From an uncultured Anaerotruncus sp. (GTDB taxonomy: Bacteria; Bacillota; Clostridia; Oscillospirales; Acutalibacteraceae), in contig UQDL01000012.1 of NCBI GenBank assembly GCA_900539775.1, forward strand, positions 1 to 35,102: a DNA stretch of 35,102 bases, read 5' to 3'. The notes beneath the pieces were generated by a model. That model did no database searches. It worked only from the letters and a program-made list of their open reading frames with translations, and was not told where the DNA came from. Of this stretch, positions 24,124-32,738 are shown piece after piece. Each line of letters begins with the position of its first letter. The first letter of the stretch is position 1. A program made the translations under genes and the position numbers.

Positions 24124-24152
24124 ATAATATCATCGAAAAAAGCATTTGTCAA
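24124..24152 (-). promoter_or_regulatory. Promoter of the trp operon
   Basis: On the minus strand TTGACA (24152-24147), 17 bases, TATTAT (24129-24124). It lies 35 bases or so after the end of the GH95 gene and just before the T-box leader. Confidence 0.85.
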
Positions 24153-24186
24153 TACTTTAAATCGATAAATTTTTTGAATGCTTTGT

Positions 24187-26286
24187 TTAAAGCGGAAGCA
24201 ATTTTCCGTTTTCTATTTTTGCATTCAGAATTTTTCCGCCTCTAAGCTTAATACCCTTAACAACGCCGTTCCAATCCTCGGGCAGCCTGCCGCCTGCAAT
24301 AAGCTCGCCGATACCGGCAGTGAAACCGTAATTTCCGTCTATTTGGAAAGGCGGATGAGTGCAAAACAGATTCGGATAAGTGCCGCCGCCTTTTTTGAAT
24401 GCAAAGCGAGCATGGGGGCTTACCAATCTGAGCTGATTTTTAATAAGCAAAGCAGCATCGTCCGGCTGCTGCATTCTGCCCCTTATGCAAAGCTTCCATG
24501 CAAGGCTCCAGCCCGTGCCGCCCGTGCCCCTTACCTGCAAGGATTTATCGGCTGCCGCTTTAAGCTCGCCGCTTGCCGGGTAAGATGAAGGATAAATGCA
24601 ATAGAGATGGCTTAAATGCCTGTGCTCCGGCTCAACCTCTGCATATTCCTCTGCCCATTCGGGTATTCTGCCGTCGCTTGCAGGCTTAACCTGTGCAATA
24701 TGAGGCGCCTCTATACCGAGCTCACGGCAATTGTTGAAGAAATCATGCAGCAATTCCCTGTCCATTGACGGCATATAGCAAACGCAAAATCTTTTATCGC
24801 CAAGCTTATATGAATTTTCAGGAGAAATTGACGGGCAGGTTACAAGTTCGCCGTCTTTTTCCACAAGAAAAGCCTTATAAAATTCGCACACCTTTTCAAA
24901 AAGAGGAGTGATTCTTGCCCTGTAATCAAGATCATTCGTATAAAGATAATGATCATAAAGCATATTAAGAAACCATGGCAAACTCATCGGCCAAAACGAA
25001 TAGGCAGTGCAATTTTCCTTGCCCGTTGGGTTTGAAGCCGGCTGAGTGCATCCCCACAAATCCGTGTTGTGGTGGGCGCAGCTGCCGGGGCAATCATAAT
25101 AATCACGGGCTGTTTTTTCGCCGTTATCAACCAGCTTTTCAACAAGCGCAACAAGCGGCTCAAAGCATTCCGACAGATTTGCGGCATCCGTGCCCCAATA
25201 ATTCATTTGAGTGTTTATATTAACAGTGTAATTAGAACTCCACGGCGCACGCACCTTTTCATTCCAAATGCCCTGCAAGGTTGTTGCCTGAGTGCCGGGG
25301 CGAGAGCCGGAAATGGTTAAATACCTGCCGTATTGATAAAGAAGAGCGATAAGGCCGTTGTCGCCGCTGCCCTTGCGGAAAAGCTTAAGGCGTTTATCGG
25401 TTGGCAAATCGCTGCCCGTGCCGTTAAGCTTAAATTCAACTCTGCCGAAAAGGCTTTCAAAATCACGAACATGCTCATCATAAAGTGCGGCATAATTCTT
25501 ATCTGTTTTAAGCGGAGCTTCTGCCCTTTCAAAGCTGTTTGCATCCGGCGCAGATTTATAATCAACAAAAGCCGTGGCAAGCGACACAAGAAGAGTTATC
25601 TCCTTTTGCTGCTTTACGAAAATGCAGCCGTCATCAAACTTTGCATCGCCGATAACCTTTGCAATGCCCGTAAACTTCATTCCCTTTCTGCCGTAGCGAA
25701 TGGGATTATCAACATTGTAATAAACCGGATAACAAATTTCCGGGGCACGCCCCTCTAAAATAAGATTTTTTCCCTTGCATGAAACATGAGTGTGTTTCAG
25801 CTTGCTTGCAAATGAAATATTGCAGGAAAAAGGATTTTCCGATTTTATATTTATAACGATAAGCTGAGCAGGATGGCTTACGAAAACGGTTTCGCAAATA
25901 TCGCCGAATTTAACGGTTGCAACGCCCTTTGAAATATCAAGGCGGCGTTCATAGCCTACCTTGGAGGTTTTTGAAGCATAATTTATAAGAATATCGCCAA
26001 ACGGCAAATAAGCATCGCTCCAATCACCGTGCATATCTTCATTTAAAAGCTTTTGCGCCTCGGCCACATTGCCGGAAAAAACAGCGTTTCTGACTTTTTC
26101 AAGATATTCATGCGCCGATTTATTATTATTGTCTTTCGGATAGCCGGACCATAACGAATCCTCATTAAGCGCAATTTTTTCGGTGCGTGTGCCGCCGAAA
26201 ACCATTGCGCCCATTCTGCCGTTTCCGAGCGGCAAAGCCTCTTCGAAATACTTGGCGCTTTTTTTATAATAAAGCATATTTTCCAT
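24187..26286 (-). CDS. GH95 alpha-L-fucosidase family glycosidase
   Basis: A 699-residue family GH95 enzyme; members release L-fucose, mainly alpha-1,2-linked as in mucin, blood-group and milk glycans, by inversion. The opening WSGYP and LPLGNGRMGAMVFGG and the (alpha/alpha)6 barrel motifs match. Catalytic residues by comparison with Bifidobacterium AfcA are present: N356 and N358 (TVNINTQMNYW), acid E490 (CPSISPEN) and D650 (FQIDGNYG). There is no signal peptide or anchor, so it should act in the cytosol on imported glycans. AGGAGG lies nine bases before the ATG. Some GH95 enzymes are alpha-L-galactosidases; fucosidase is favoured because a fuc operon is nearby. No convincing terminator separates it from the trp promoter. 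Confidence 0.93.
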   Translation of the reverse strand: MENMLYYKKSAKYFEEALPLGNGRMGAMVFGGTRTEKIALNEDSLWSGYPKDNNNKSAHEYLEKVRNAVFSGNVAEAQKLLNEDMHGDWSDAYLPFGDILINYASKTSKVGYERRLDISKGVATVKFGDICETVFVSHPAQLIVINIKSENPFSCNISFASKLKHTHVSCKGKNLILEGRAPEICYPVYYNVDNPIRYGRKGMKFTGIAKVIGDAKFDDGCIFVKQQKEITLLVSLATAFVDYKSAPDANSFERAEAPLKTDKNYAALYDEHVRDFESLFGRVEFKLNGTGSDLPTDKRLKLFRKGSGDNGLIALLYQYGRYLTISGSRPGTQATTLQGIWNEKVRAPWSSNYTVNINTQMNYWGTDAANLSECFEPLVALVEKLVDNGEKTARDYYDCPGSCAHHNTDLWGCTQPASNPTGKENCTAYSFWPMSLPWFLNMLYDHYLYTNDLDYRARITPLFEKVCEFYKAFLVEKDGELVTCPSISPENSYKLGDKRFCVCYMPSMDRELLHDFFNNCRELGIEAPHIAQVKPASDGRIPEWAEEYAEVEPEHRHLSHLYCIYPSSYPASGELKAAADKSLQVRGTGGTGWSLAWKLCIRGRMQQPDDAALLIKNQLRLVSPHARFAFKKGGGTYPNLFCTHPPFQIDGNYGFTAGIGELIAGGRLPEDWNGVVKGIKLRGGKILNAKIENGKLLPL

Positions 26287-26318
26287 GGCAAAAGACCTCC
26301 TGTATCATTCTATAAAAT

Positions 26319-26347
26319 AATATAATCTAATTTTTAACAAATTGCAA
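26319..26347 (-). promoter_or_regulatory. Candidate promoter of the GH95 gene
   Basis: On the minus strand TTGCAA (26347-26342), 17 bases, TATATT (26324-26319), about 30 bases before the start codon. Further upstream GCCGAT/ATCGGC arms at about 26371-26407 can form a hairpin. Confidence 0.5.
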
Positions 26348-26487
26348 TATAAACCACCGCATTTTATTACAGCCGATCCCCCAAGACTTAGGCAAAAATA
26401 AAATCGGCAAAAAATTGCGCAACCGATTTTTCAAAATTACCGCATCAAAGCGCATTGCAACAAGCATTTACGGAAAAAGCAGAAAAA

Positions 26488-26536
26488 AGATAAGCGCACA
26501 AGCACGGGCTGCCGCCCAAATGCCGTGCGCTTATTA
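26488..26536 (-). terminator. Terminator after the HtrA-like gene
   Basis: On the minus strand AAGCGCACGGCA can pair with the GC-rich 3' arm ending GTGCGCTT, followed by ATCTTTTTTCT. The hairpin has alternative pairings because GCAC/GTGC occurs twice. Confidence 0.65.
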
Positions 26537-26575
26537 TTATGCTTTAAAACATATTATATTGCTTTGATTGCAAAA

Positions 26576-28171
26576 TCAATTGTTTGTGCCCTTTGATTCC
26601 ACAAGCTTGCATTCAACATCAAATGTTTTTATTTGGTTGTTTTCTATTCTTGCGATTGTGAGCTTGATTGTGTCGCCGGGTTTACTGTCCGAAAGAACGG
26701 AAGTCATAACATCCGTATCAGTCATCGTTTCGCCGTTTACCGCAACAATCATATCATATTGCTTAATATCCTTATCGGCCAAATCGGAATCCGAACTAAC
26801 CTCGCCGATAACCATTGTGCCTTTTGCATCCTTATAGCCTTTTTCTGCAAGGGCATTAAGAATTGCATCGGCATTTGAATAATTTTCAATGTTGCTGTAT
26901 GTTATACCAAGCTTTGCCCTGCCCTCAACATAGCCTGTTTTGATGAGGCTGTTTGCCGTGGCAACCGCAGTGTTGCTGGGAACCGCAAAGCCCATGCCCT
27001 CATATTCTGTGGAGGCAATTTTTGATGAGTTTATGCCGATAATTTGGCCTTGCATATTGAAAAGCGCGCCGCCGCTGTTGCCGGGGTTGATTGCCGCATC
27101 TGTTTGGATACATTTGTTATCATAGCCGATTTTTGATGCAACGGGGCGATCAATTGCCGAAATGTAGCCGCTTGTTACACTGTTCATAAATTCAATGCCG
27201 CCGGGGCAACCGATTGCAACAACCTGCTCGCCTACCGCAACCGAATCCGAATTTGCAAACTTTGCAATTTTAAGGCCCGTGGCGTTTATGGAAAGAACAC
27301 CTATATCGGTTTGACTGTCGTAAGCCACCATTTGCGCATCATACTCGCTGCCGTCATTAAGAGTTACGGTAAACGACGAGCCGCCGCTGATAACATGAGC
27401 ACAAGTCATAACATAAGTTTTGCCGCCGTCCTCAAGCATAAGCACACCGGAGCCCTCGCCTGATTTTGTTTGGCCGTTGCTTGAATCAGAGCCGCTGCTT
27501 GAGCCGTAGCCGTAAAAATTACTGTAAGAATTAGATTGTGAGTAAACGGTTATTCCCACACAGGAATCCATATTGTTTGCCGCAACGCCGGCAACCGTGT
27601 AATTGCCTGAATTGTCTTTTGTCGGCACAGAATCCTGCTCCTCAGTAGTTATTTGAGCAGATGAATTTGAAGTGGTGTTTTCCTTTTTTTCGGAATTTTG
27701 ATTTGAGGTTAACGAAACAGAAAGGCCGATAACCGCAAGAGCCACGCAAACCGCAATAACTATGCAGATAATAACGGCTGTTTTATTCTTTTTTTGAGGA
27801 ATGGGATTGCCGAATTCATCAAACTTAACAGCCTTTGCTTTTTTTTCACGATGCTTTTTTGGCTTTTTTTCTTTTTTGGGAGGCTCACCGCCCGGCTGCT
27901 GAGGCTGTTGCGGAGGAGTGTAATAACTTCCTGCGCCCGAATAACTGCCTGCGCCCTGAGAATTTGAATATCCGCCGTTTTTTGCATAAGCGCCGGAATT
28001 TGCCTCCGTGTTTTGGCCCGCATAATTGCCCTGCGAAGCATCAAAGCCGCTGCCGGGCTGCGGATTTTGCGCTGCTCCGCCCGCAGGCTTATACGCATAA
28101 TGATAAGTTGTGTTTTCCTCTGTTGGCGGTGTTTGACCCGCACCGTTATTATTTTCAAATTCGTTATTCAT
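26576..28171 (-). CDS. Membrane-anchored HtrA/DegP-type serine protease
   Basis: A 531-residue protein from the ATG at 28171, chosen because AAGGAG precedes it; the frame is open 45 bases further up but overlaps the kinase gene end without a ribosome site. Residues 1-95 are low-complexity (Gly, Gln, Asn, Tyr, Pro), 98-130 are very basic, and 131-156 form one membrane span, so the protease faces outside. The S1C triad is H259 (TCAHVISGG), D289 (SQTDIGVLS) and S366 (NPGNSGGALF). One PDZ domain follows (about 418-525, with YDMIVAVNGETM). HtrA proteases remove misfolded envelope proteins. It is the third gene after a response regulator and its kinase, which probably control it. Confidence 0.94.
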   Translation of the reverse strand: MNNEFENNNGAGQTPPTEENTTYHYAYKPAGGAAQNPQPGSGFDASQGNYAGQNTEANSGAYAKNGGYSNSQGAGSYSGAGSYYTPPQQPQQPGGEPPKKEKKPKKHREKKAKAVKFDEFGNPIPQKKNKTAVIICIVIAVCVALAVIGLSVSLTSNQNSEKKENTTSNSSAQITTEEQDSVPTKDNSGNYTVAGVAANNMDSCVGITVYSQSNSYSNFYGYGSSSGSDSSNGQTKSGEGSGVLMLEDGGKTYVMTCAHVISGGSSFTVTLNDGSEYDAQMVAYDSQTDIGVLSINATGLKIAKFANSDSVAVGEQVVAIGCPGGIEFMNSVTSGYISAIDRPVASKIGYDNKCIQTDAAINPGNSGGALFNMQGQIIGINSSKIASTEYEGMGFAVPSNTAVATANSLIKTGYVEGRAKLGITYSNIENYSNADAILNALAEKGYKDAKGTMVIGEVSSDSDLADKDIKQYDMIVAVNGETMTDTDVMTSVLSDSKPGDTIKLTIARIENNQIKTFDVECKLVESKGTNN

Positions 28172-28217
28172 AAATCCTGTCTCCTTAAAATAGCAAGCCG
28201 CAATAATTTGCCGCAAA

Positions 28218-29786
28218 TTACGGCTGCTTATGTTCTTTAATATAAACCGGGCTGAATTGCTTTGGCAGCGTGATTGAAAATTCGGCGCTGTCCTCGCTTT
28301 CGCTTTTGGCGCTTACTCTGCCACCGTGCATTTCCACCATAAGCTTAACCAGATAAAGCCCAAGTCCCGCACCCTTTGCATCAAGGCTGCGGCTTTTATC
28401 AGCCTTATAAAATCTTTCAAACACTCTTGAAAGATCCTCTGCCTTAATACCCGTGCCGCTGTTTTTAATAACGAGGGTGATTTGATTTGCCGAATCAATC
28501 AGGCGCACCTCAATATAGCCGCCCTCATTTGTGAATTTAACGGCATTATCAACCAAGTTATAAATTGATTGATATATCATATCGGGGTCTGCCACAATAT
28601 ATGTTGGCCTAAACTCATCCAGCCCTCTGATTTCAATGTTTTTATTTTCTATTTTTTGCTCAAAGGTGAGCAAAATATGAATTATTTGATCCGATATATC
28701 ATAATTGGACGGCTTCATTTCAAGATCGCCGCTTTCGATTTTGCTCATATTGAGCATTGAAACAACAAGCCTTGAAAGCCTTTTAACCTCTCCGCTTACT
28801 ATTTTCAAATAATAATCCTGCTTTTCACGGGGAATGGTGCCATCCAAAATTCCGTCTATAAATCCGGAAATAGAGGTCATCGGCGTTTTCAGCTCATGCG
28901 AAACATTTGAAACAAAGCTGCGCCGAGAGCCTTCAAGCACATCAAGCGCATCCGCCATATCGTTAAATGCCGTGCCCAGATCCGCAAGCTCATCCTCGCC
29001 ATCAACCTTAACTCTGTAAGAAAAATCACCAACGGCAAACTGCTTTGCCGCACGGCTCATTTGCTGAAGAGGAGTAACCATTTTCTTTGTAAGATAATAA
29101 ATGAATATAAACGCAAAAATAAGGCAGAAAAACGCACACATCAGGAAAATTCTGAAAACCGTGACGGAAAAGCTTTGCACGCCTGCATTTGCAAGAGCAA
29201 AAACAGAGCCGATAATGCGCCCCTCTGAATAAATGGGGGTGCCCACAACAAAGCACTTTGTGCCGGAAATTTTTGTTTTTTCAACAATGCTGCCCTGCTG
29301 ATAAACAGAGGAAAGAATATTGCTGTTTATGGTTATATTATCATGAACGGGGCAAGCCGGAAAAACGCCATAGCCCGGAGTGCCCACCGCCTTATCTCTG
29401 CAAAGGATTATATTTCCCTCCGTGTCGCAAACAAACACATCCGCATTTATTGATTTTGAAACGGTGGCAAGAGTTTCGCAAAGCAATTCCTTTTCAAACG
29501 AATAAGAGGTGTTCATATCCTGCGTTATCAAAGTGTCCTCAATCGTTGATGCAATTGAAGAAACATTGCTTTTGAGCAGGCTTGTGTTTTCTTCAATCTC
29601 ATATCGATTTACAAGCAGCATCAGCACAGAGCCAAGCACTATAAGCACCGTTAAAAAGATTGCCGCAAAGGTTAAGAAATACTTTGTGAAAATATTAGGC
29701 TTTATATGCAGAAATTCGGCAAGCTTTATAATAGGCTTTTCAAGTGCCCTATCGGCTTTATCGGATGCCTTTATCTTTTGCTGCAT
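28218..29786 (-). CDS. HAMP-domain sensor histidine kinase
   Basis: A 522-residue membrane kinase. The order is: short cytoplasmic segment, membrane span at about 36-60, an external sensor domain of Cache type (about 61-207, with DVFVCDTEGNIILC and VVGTPIYSEGRIIGSV), a second span at about 208-232, HAMP (about 233-285), HisKA with phospho-acceptor H297 in SNVSHELKTPMTSISGF, and HATPase_c with NLVDNAVKFTNEGG (N box) and the G2-box KGAGLGLYLVKLM. It starts 10 bases after the response regulator gene. The downstream HtrA gene suggests that it senses envelope or secretion stress, as in the CssRS and CiaRH systems; the signal is not known. Confidence 0.94.
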   Translation of the reverse strand: MQQKIKASDKADRALEKPIIKLAEFLHIKPNIFTKYFLTFAAIFLTVLIVLGSVLMLLVNRYEIEENTSLLKSNVSSIASTIEDTLITQDMNTSYSFEKELLCETLATVSKSINADVFVCDTEGNIILCRDKAVGTPGYGVFPACPVHDNITINSNILSSVYQQGSIVEKTKISGTKCFVVGTPIYSEGRIIGSVFALANAGVQSFSVTVFRIFLMCAFFCLIFAFIFIYYLTKKMVTPLQQMSRAAKQFAVGDFSYRVKVDGEDELADLGTAFNDMADALDVLEGSRRSFVSNVSHELKTPMTSISGFIDGILDGTIPREKQDYYLKIVSGEVKRLSRLVVSMLNMSKIESGDLEMKPSNYDISDQIIHILLTFEQKIENKNIEIRGLDEFRPTYIVADPDMIYQSIYNLVDNAVKFTNEGGYIEVRLIDSANQITLVIKNSGTGIKAEDLSRVFERFYKADKSRSLDAKGAGLGLYLVKLMVEMHGGRVSAKSESEDSAEFSITLPKQFSPVYIKEHKQP

Positions 29787-29796
29787 AACTTAACGA

Positions 29797-30492
29797 TCAT
29801 TCCTTGGTTTCAAATTTATAGCCTACGCCCCAAACCGTTTTGAGCGACCATTTATCCGAAACGCCCTCAAGCTTTTCACGAAGCCTTTTAACATGCACAT
29901 CAACCGTGCGTGAATCACCGTAATAATCAAAGCCCCAAACCTCATCAAGCAGCTGATCTCTTGTGTAAACCCTGTTTGGATTTGAAGCGAAATGGTAGAT
30001 AAGTTCAAGCTCTTTCGGCGGAGTATCAACAACAACACCGTTTACCTTCATTTCATAATTTTCTATGTTTATTTCAAGCTTATCATAAGAAACAATTTTC
30101 TTTTCTTGCGCCGTTGTGCCGTTTTCGCCCTTTGAGCGCCTGAGCACGGCCTTAATTCTTGCCATAACCTCTTTTGCGTCAAACGGCTTGGTAACATAAT
30201 CGTCTGCGCCAAGCTCAAGGCCCAACACTTTATCAAAAGTTTCTCCCTTGGCGGTGAGCATTATAATCGGCACGGAAGATGTTTTTCTGATTTCCCTGCA
30301 AACCTGCCATCCATCCATCTTGGGAAGCATTATATCAAGCAGCACCAAATCGGGATTTTTTGCCGCAAAGGCTTCAACGGCGGCCTGGCCGTCATTTGCA
30401 ACAAACGCCGTGTAGCCCTCGTTTTCAAGATAAAGCTTTAAAAGCTCGCAGATATTAAGATCATCATCAACAACAAGTATTTTATTGCTCAT
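29797..30492 (-). CDS. OmpR/PhoB-family response regulator
   Basis: A 231-residue regulator. The receiver domain (1-120) has the acidic pocket D9-D10-D11, phospho-acceptor D53 in LVLLDIMLPKMDG, the conserved Thr in MLTAKGE and Lys in DYVTKPF. The C-terminal winged helix (about 135-230) has TPPKELELIYHFASNPNRVYTRDQLLDEVWG and DSRTVDVHVKRLREKL. GGAAAGGAG precedes the ATG. It leads a unit with the kinase and the HtrA-like protease. A perfect inverted repeat 67 bases upstream may be its own binding site. Confidence 0.95.
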   Translation of the reverse strand: MSNKILVVDDDLNICELLKLYLENEGYTAFVANDGQAAVEAFAAKNPDLVLLDIMLPKMDGWQVCREIRKTSSVPIIMLTAKGETFDKVLGLELGADDYVTKPFDAKEVMARIKAVLRRSKGENGTTAQEKKIVSYDKLEINIENYEMKVNGVVVDTPPKELELIYHFASNPNRVYTRDQLLDEVWGFDYYGDSRTVDVHVKRLREKLEGVSDKWSLKTVWGVGYKFETKE

Positions 30493-30558
30493 AGGTGGTT
30501 CTCCTTTCCTTTTGAGAAAATATTAACATTTGTTTTTGTTCATAATTTGATATTCGCA

Positions 30559-30582
30559 TTAACAAACAGTGAAGTTTGTTAA
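30559..30582. repeat. Perfect inverted repeat upstream of the response regulator
   Basis: TTAACAAAC (30559-30567), six bases, GTTTGTTAA (30574-30582). It sits between the DUF815 stop and the regulator start. No T-run follows on the minus strand, so an operator is more likely than a terminator. Confidence 0.6.
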
Positions 30583-30611
30583 TAATTTCTGAATAAAATT
30601 TTTCACTTTTT

Positions 30612-31844
30612 TTACCATGCCTTGCCGCGCTTTTCGCAGCTTTCAACAAAATCAATAAATTGGCGTGCACAGCGGGGCGATCTGCCGCCCTTGCGCGAAG
30701 CCCACTGCTCTGCAACAAGGAAAAGCTTGTTTTCATCAACGGCAAGATTTCTGTCTTCCGCAATTTGTGCAACAATGTCAAGATAATCCTTTTTATCGGG
30801 GTTAACAAATGTTACGGATAATCCGAATCTGTCTGAAAGGCTCAGCTGCTCTTGCATAATATCGTTGCGGTTTATATCATTTTCACGGTCCGAAAGGCTT
30901 TCCTTAATAAGATGGCGCCGATTTGAGGTGGCGTATATAATAGTATTATGCTTTCTGCCGCCAAGGCTGCCCTCAAGCGCCGCCTTCAATTCGCCGAAAG
31001 AATCATCATGCGAATCAAAATAAAGATCATCTATAAAGATAATAAATTTCATCGGGCACGAAGCAAGCTGCTCCCTTATAATGGTTAAATCCGGAATATC
31101 GCTTTTTGTTATTTCTATCATTCGCAAGCCCTTGTTTGCATATTCGTTTAAAACAGCATGAACGGTAGAGCTTTTTCCGGTGCCTCTGTCGCCGTAAAGA
31201 AGCACATTGTTTGCCGGATAGCCGTTTACGAAGCTTTCCGTGTTATCAACAACCCTTTGCCTTTGAATTTCATAATTTTTTAAATCAGAAAGCAAAATCG
31301 GGTCTGTTTCGGAAAGAGGATAAAGGCTGTGGTTGCGCCATGTAAACGCATTGAATTCGGAATACATTCCATAGCCGTGCTTTTCATAATATTCAACAAG
31401 CTGCGGTATCTGATTTTCCCAGCCGATTGTAAGCGGAGCAAGCGGTGCGCCCGTTTCCCATTCCGGCAAGGTTTGCAAAACCTCTCTCAGGCTTTCGCTT
31501 TCAACGGATTCATACACATCTGCCGGAGTGATGTTTGAAATTGCCTCAAGCTTTTGCAAATCGCTTTTAACTCCGTTTAATACGGCGGCGGGCAATTCAC
31601 CTGCCTTGCCGCTTGCGGCAGCTTTTGTAAAAGTGTTGTCATCAACAAGAATAAGTTTTGAAACATATTCTTTAAAGGATTTTTTGCCGGTAACTTTTTT
31701 GAAGAAATCGCTTTGATTTTCAAGCACCGTTTCGCTGCCCACGCTTTGCAGCAGCTTCAGCAATGAGGCTATAACCTCGTCCTTTTTTAAATCATAAACA
31801 CAAAGTGCTTCTATATAAAACCTAAGCTTCTGTGCCCTGTTCAT
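30612..31844 (-). CDS. DUF815-family AAA+ ATPase
   Basis: A 410-residue protein with an N-terminal helical region (1-150) and a C-terminal AAA+ module: a conserved lead-in FNAFTWRNHSLYPL, Walker A GDRGTGKS (218-225), Walker B FIIFIDDL (about 268-274), sensor-1-like IIYATSNRRHL and an arginine in LSDRFGLSVTF. This is the DUF815 (COG2607) layout, whose biological role is not established. No other gene of a complex lies beside it on this strand. The start is the first ATG after upstream in-frame stops; its ribosome site is weak. Confidence 0.88.
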   Translation of the reverse strand: MNRAQKLRFYIEALCVYDLKKDEVIASLLKLLQSVGSETVLENQSDFFKKVTGKKSFKEYVSKLILVDDNTFTKAAASGKAGELPAAVLNGVKSDLQKLEAISNITPADVYESVESESLREVLQTLPEWETGAPLAPLTIGWENQIPQLVEYYEKHGYGMYSEFNAFTWRNHSLYPLSETDPILLSDLKNYEIQRQRVVDNTESFVNGYPANNVLLYGDRGTGKSSTVHAVLNEYANKGLRMIEITKSDIPDLTIIREQLASCPMKFIIFIDDLYFDSHDDSFGELKAALEGSLGGRKHNTIIYATSNRRHLIKESLSDRENDINRNDIMQEQLSLSDRFGLSVTFVNPDKKDYLDIVAQIAEDRNLAVDENKLFLVAEQWASRKGGRSPRCARQFIDFVESCEKRGKAW

Positions 31845-31862
31845 ACATCATCATCCCATCAT

Positions 31863-31887
31863 AGGTTATATTGTTTTTAATAACCCT
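31863..31887 (-). other. Hairpin in the leader of the DUF815 gene
   Basis: AGGTTA / TAACC arms with an AT-rich loop lie between the promoter and the start codon, so they would be in the mRNA leader. Confidence 0.35.
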
Positions 31888-31910
31888 ATTTTATAACTAT
31901 AATATAAAGC

Positions 31911-31940
31911 ATTATACCATTATTTACAAGCGAATCGCAA
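31911..31940 (-). promoter_or_regulatory. Promoter of the DUF815 gene
   Basis: On the minus strand TTGCGA (31940-31935), 18 bases, consensus TATAAT (31916-31911). Confidence 0.55.
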
Positions 31941-32008
31941 ATTTTTGGTGATTTAAACAATAACAGCCCCATATTTTCAATGTTGTGTTGTAAGATGTCT
32001 GACAAATA

Positions 32009-32038
32009 TTGACTTTGCGTTGTCTGTTGTGTTATTAT
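32009..32038 (+). promoter_or_regulatory. Promoter and candidate operator of the GntR-type gene
   Basis: TTGACT (32009-32014) and TATTAT (32033-32038) are 18 bases apart. The 11-bp word TTGTCTGTTGT (32020-32030) sits between them. The same word occurs inverted in the ilvC promoter. A short palindrome TGTC-T-GACA lies just upstream at 31996-32004. Confidence 0.72.
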
Positions 32039-32063
32039 GTATTCAAACGGAAGGAGTGTCTTT

Positions 32064-32720
32064 ATGGCAAAATCCAAAATGCTGGCAGACAGTACTGCTC
32101 AGCGAATATCTAAAATGATAGACGACGACGGCAGATTCCAGCCGGGAGATAAATTACCCAACGAAAATGAGTTTTCGGCAGAGCTTGGTGTGAGCCGCTC
32201 AACTCTTAGGGAGGCAATCAGAATTCTCACAACCAACGGCGTGCTTGAAATTCAGCGCGGCAAGGGCACTTTTGTAACAGCCAATGCCGTTGTGGACACG
32301 GGCAGCCTGAGCGATATAACATCCGGGGTTGGTGAATTATTTGAAATGCGCCTGATGTTTGAGCCGGATTGCGCTTATTATGCGGCTCAGCGTGCCACGG
32401 ATGAGGAAATTGAAACCATTTGTAAATGGGGCGAGGCGGTTGAAAAGAAAATTTTGAGCGGAGAAGACAGAACTTTTGAAGAACAAAAATTCCACGAAAG
32501 CATTGCAAACGCAACGCACAATTCTTTTGTGCAGCAGTTTATGCCCATAATTTTTAACGCAATAAAAAAAGGCGTTATAGTTTTAATGAAAGACGAAAGC
32601 GTAAACAGCGACAATATGAATGACGACCGCTTAATTATGGATTTTATTAAAAAAAGAAATGCCGAAGGCGCACGCACTGCGATGAGGCTGCATATTATTC
32701 ACGCAATGGAACACATTTAA
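32064..32720 (+). CDS. GntR-family (FadR/FCD type) transcriptional regulator
   Basis: A 218-residue protein from the ATG at 32064, which has GGAAGGAG upstream; an in-frame ATG at 32037 lies inside the -10 and is rejected. Residues 1-75 are a GntR winged helix with LPNENEFSAELGVSRSTLREAIRIL and IQRGKGTFVTA. Residues about 90-215 are an all-helical FCD ligand domain, including EMRLMFEPDCAYYAAQRA and a His-containing EEQKFHESIANATHNSFV that often binds a metal and an organic acid. The shared promoter word suggests that it represses itself and the adjacent ilvC. The effector may be a branched-chain pathway intermediate, which is inference. Confidence 0.92.
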   Translation: MAKSKMLADSTAQRISKMIDDDGRFQPGDKLPNENEFSAELGVSRSTLREAIRILTTNGVLEIQRGKGTFVTANAVVDTGSLSDITSGVGELFEMRLMFEPDCAYYAAQRATDEEIETICKWGEAVEKKILSGEDRTFEEQKFHESIANATHNSFVQQFMPIIFNAIKKGVIVLMKDESVNSDNMNDDRLIMDFIKKRNAEGARTAMRLHIIHAMEHI

Positions 32721-32738
32721 ATTTTTTCAAATTGCCTA

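Noticed and set aside
32037..32063. Upstream start of the GntR-type gene at 32037
   Set aside because: This ATG lies at the promoter -10; GGAAGGAG precedes the ATG at 32064.
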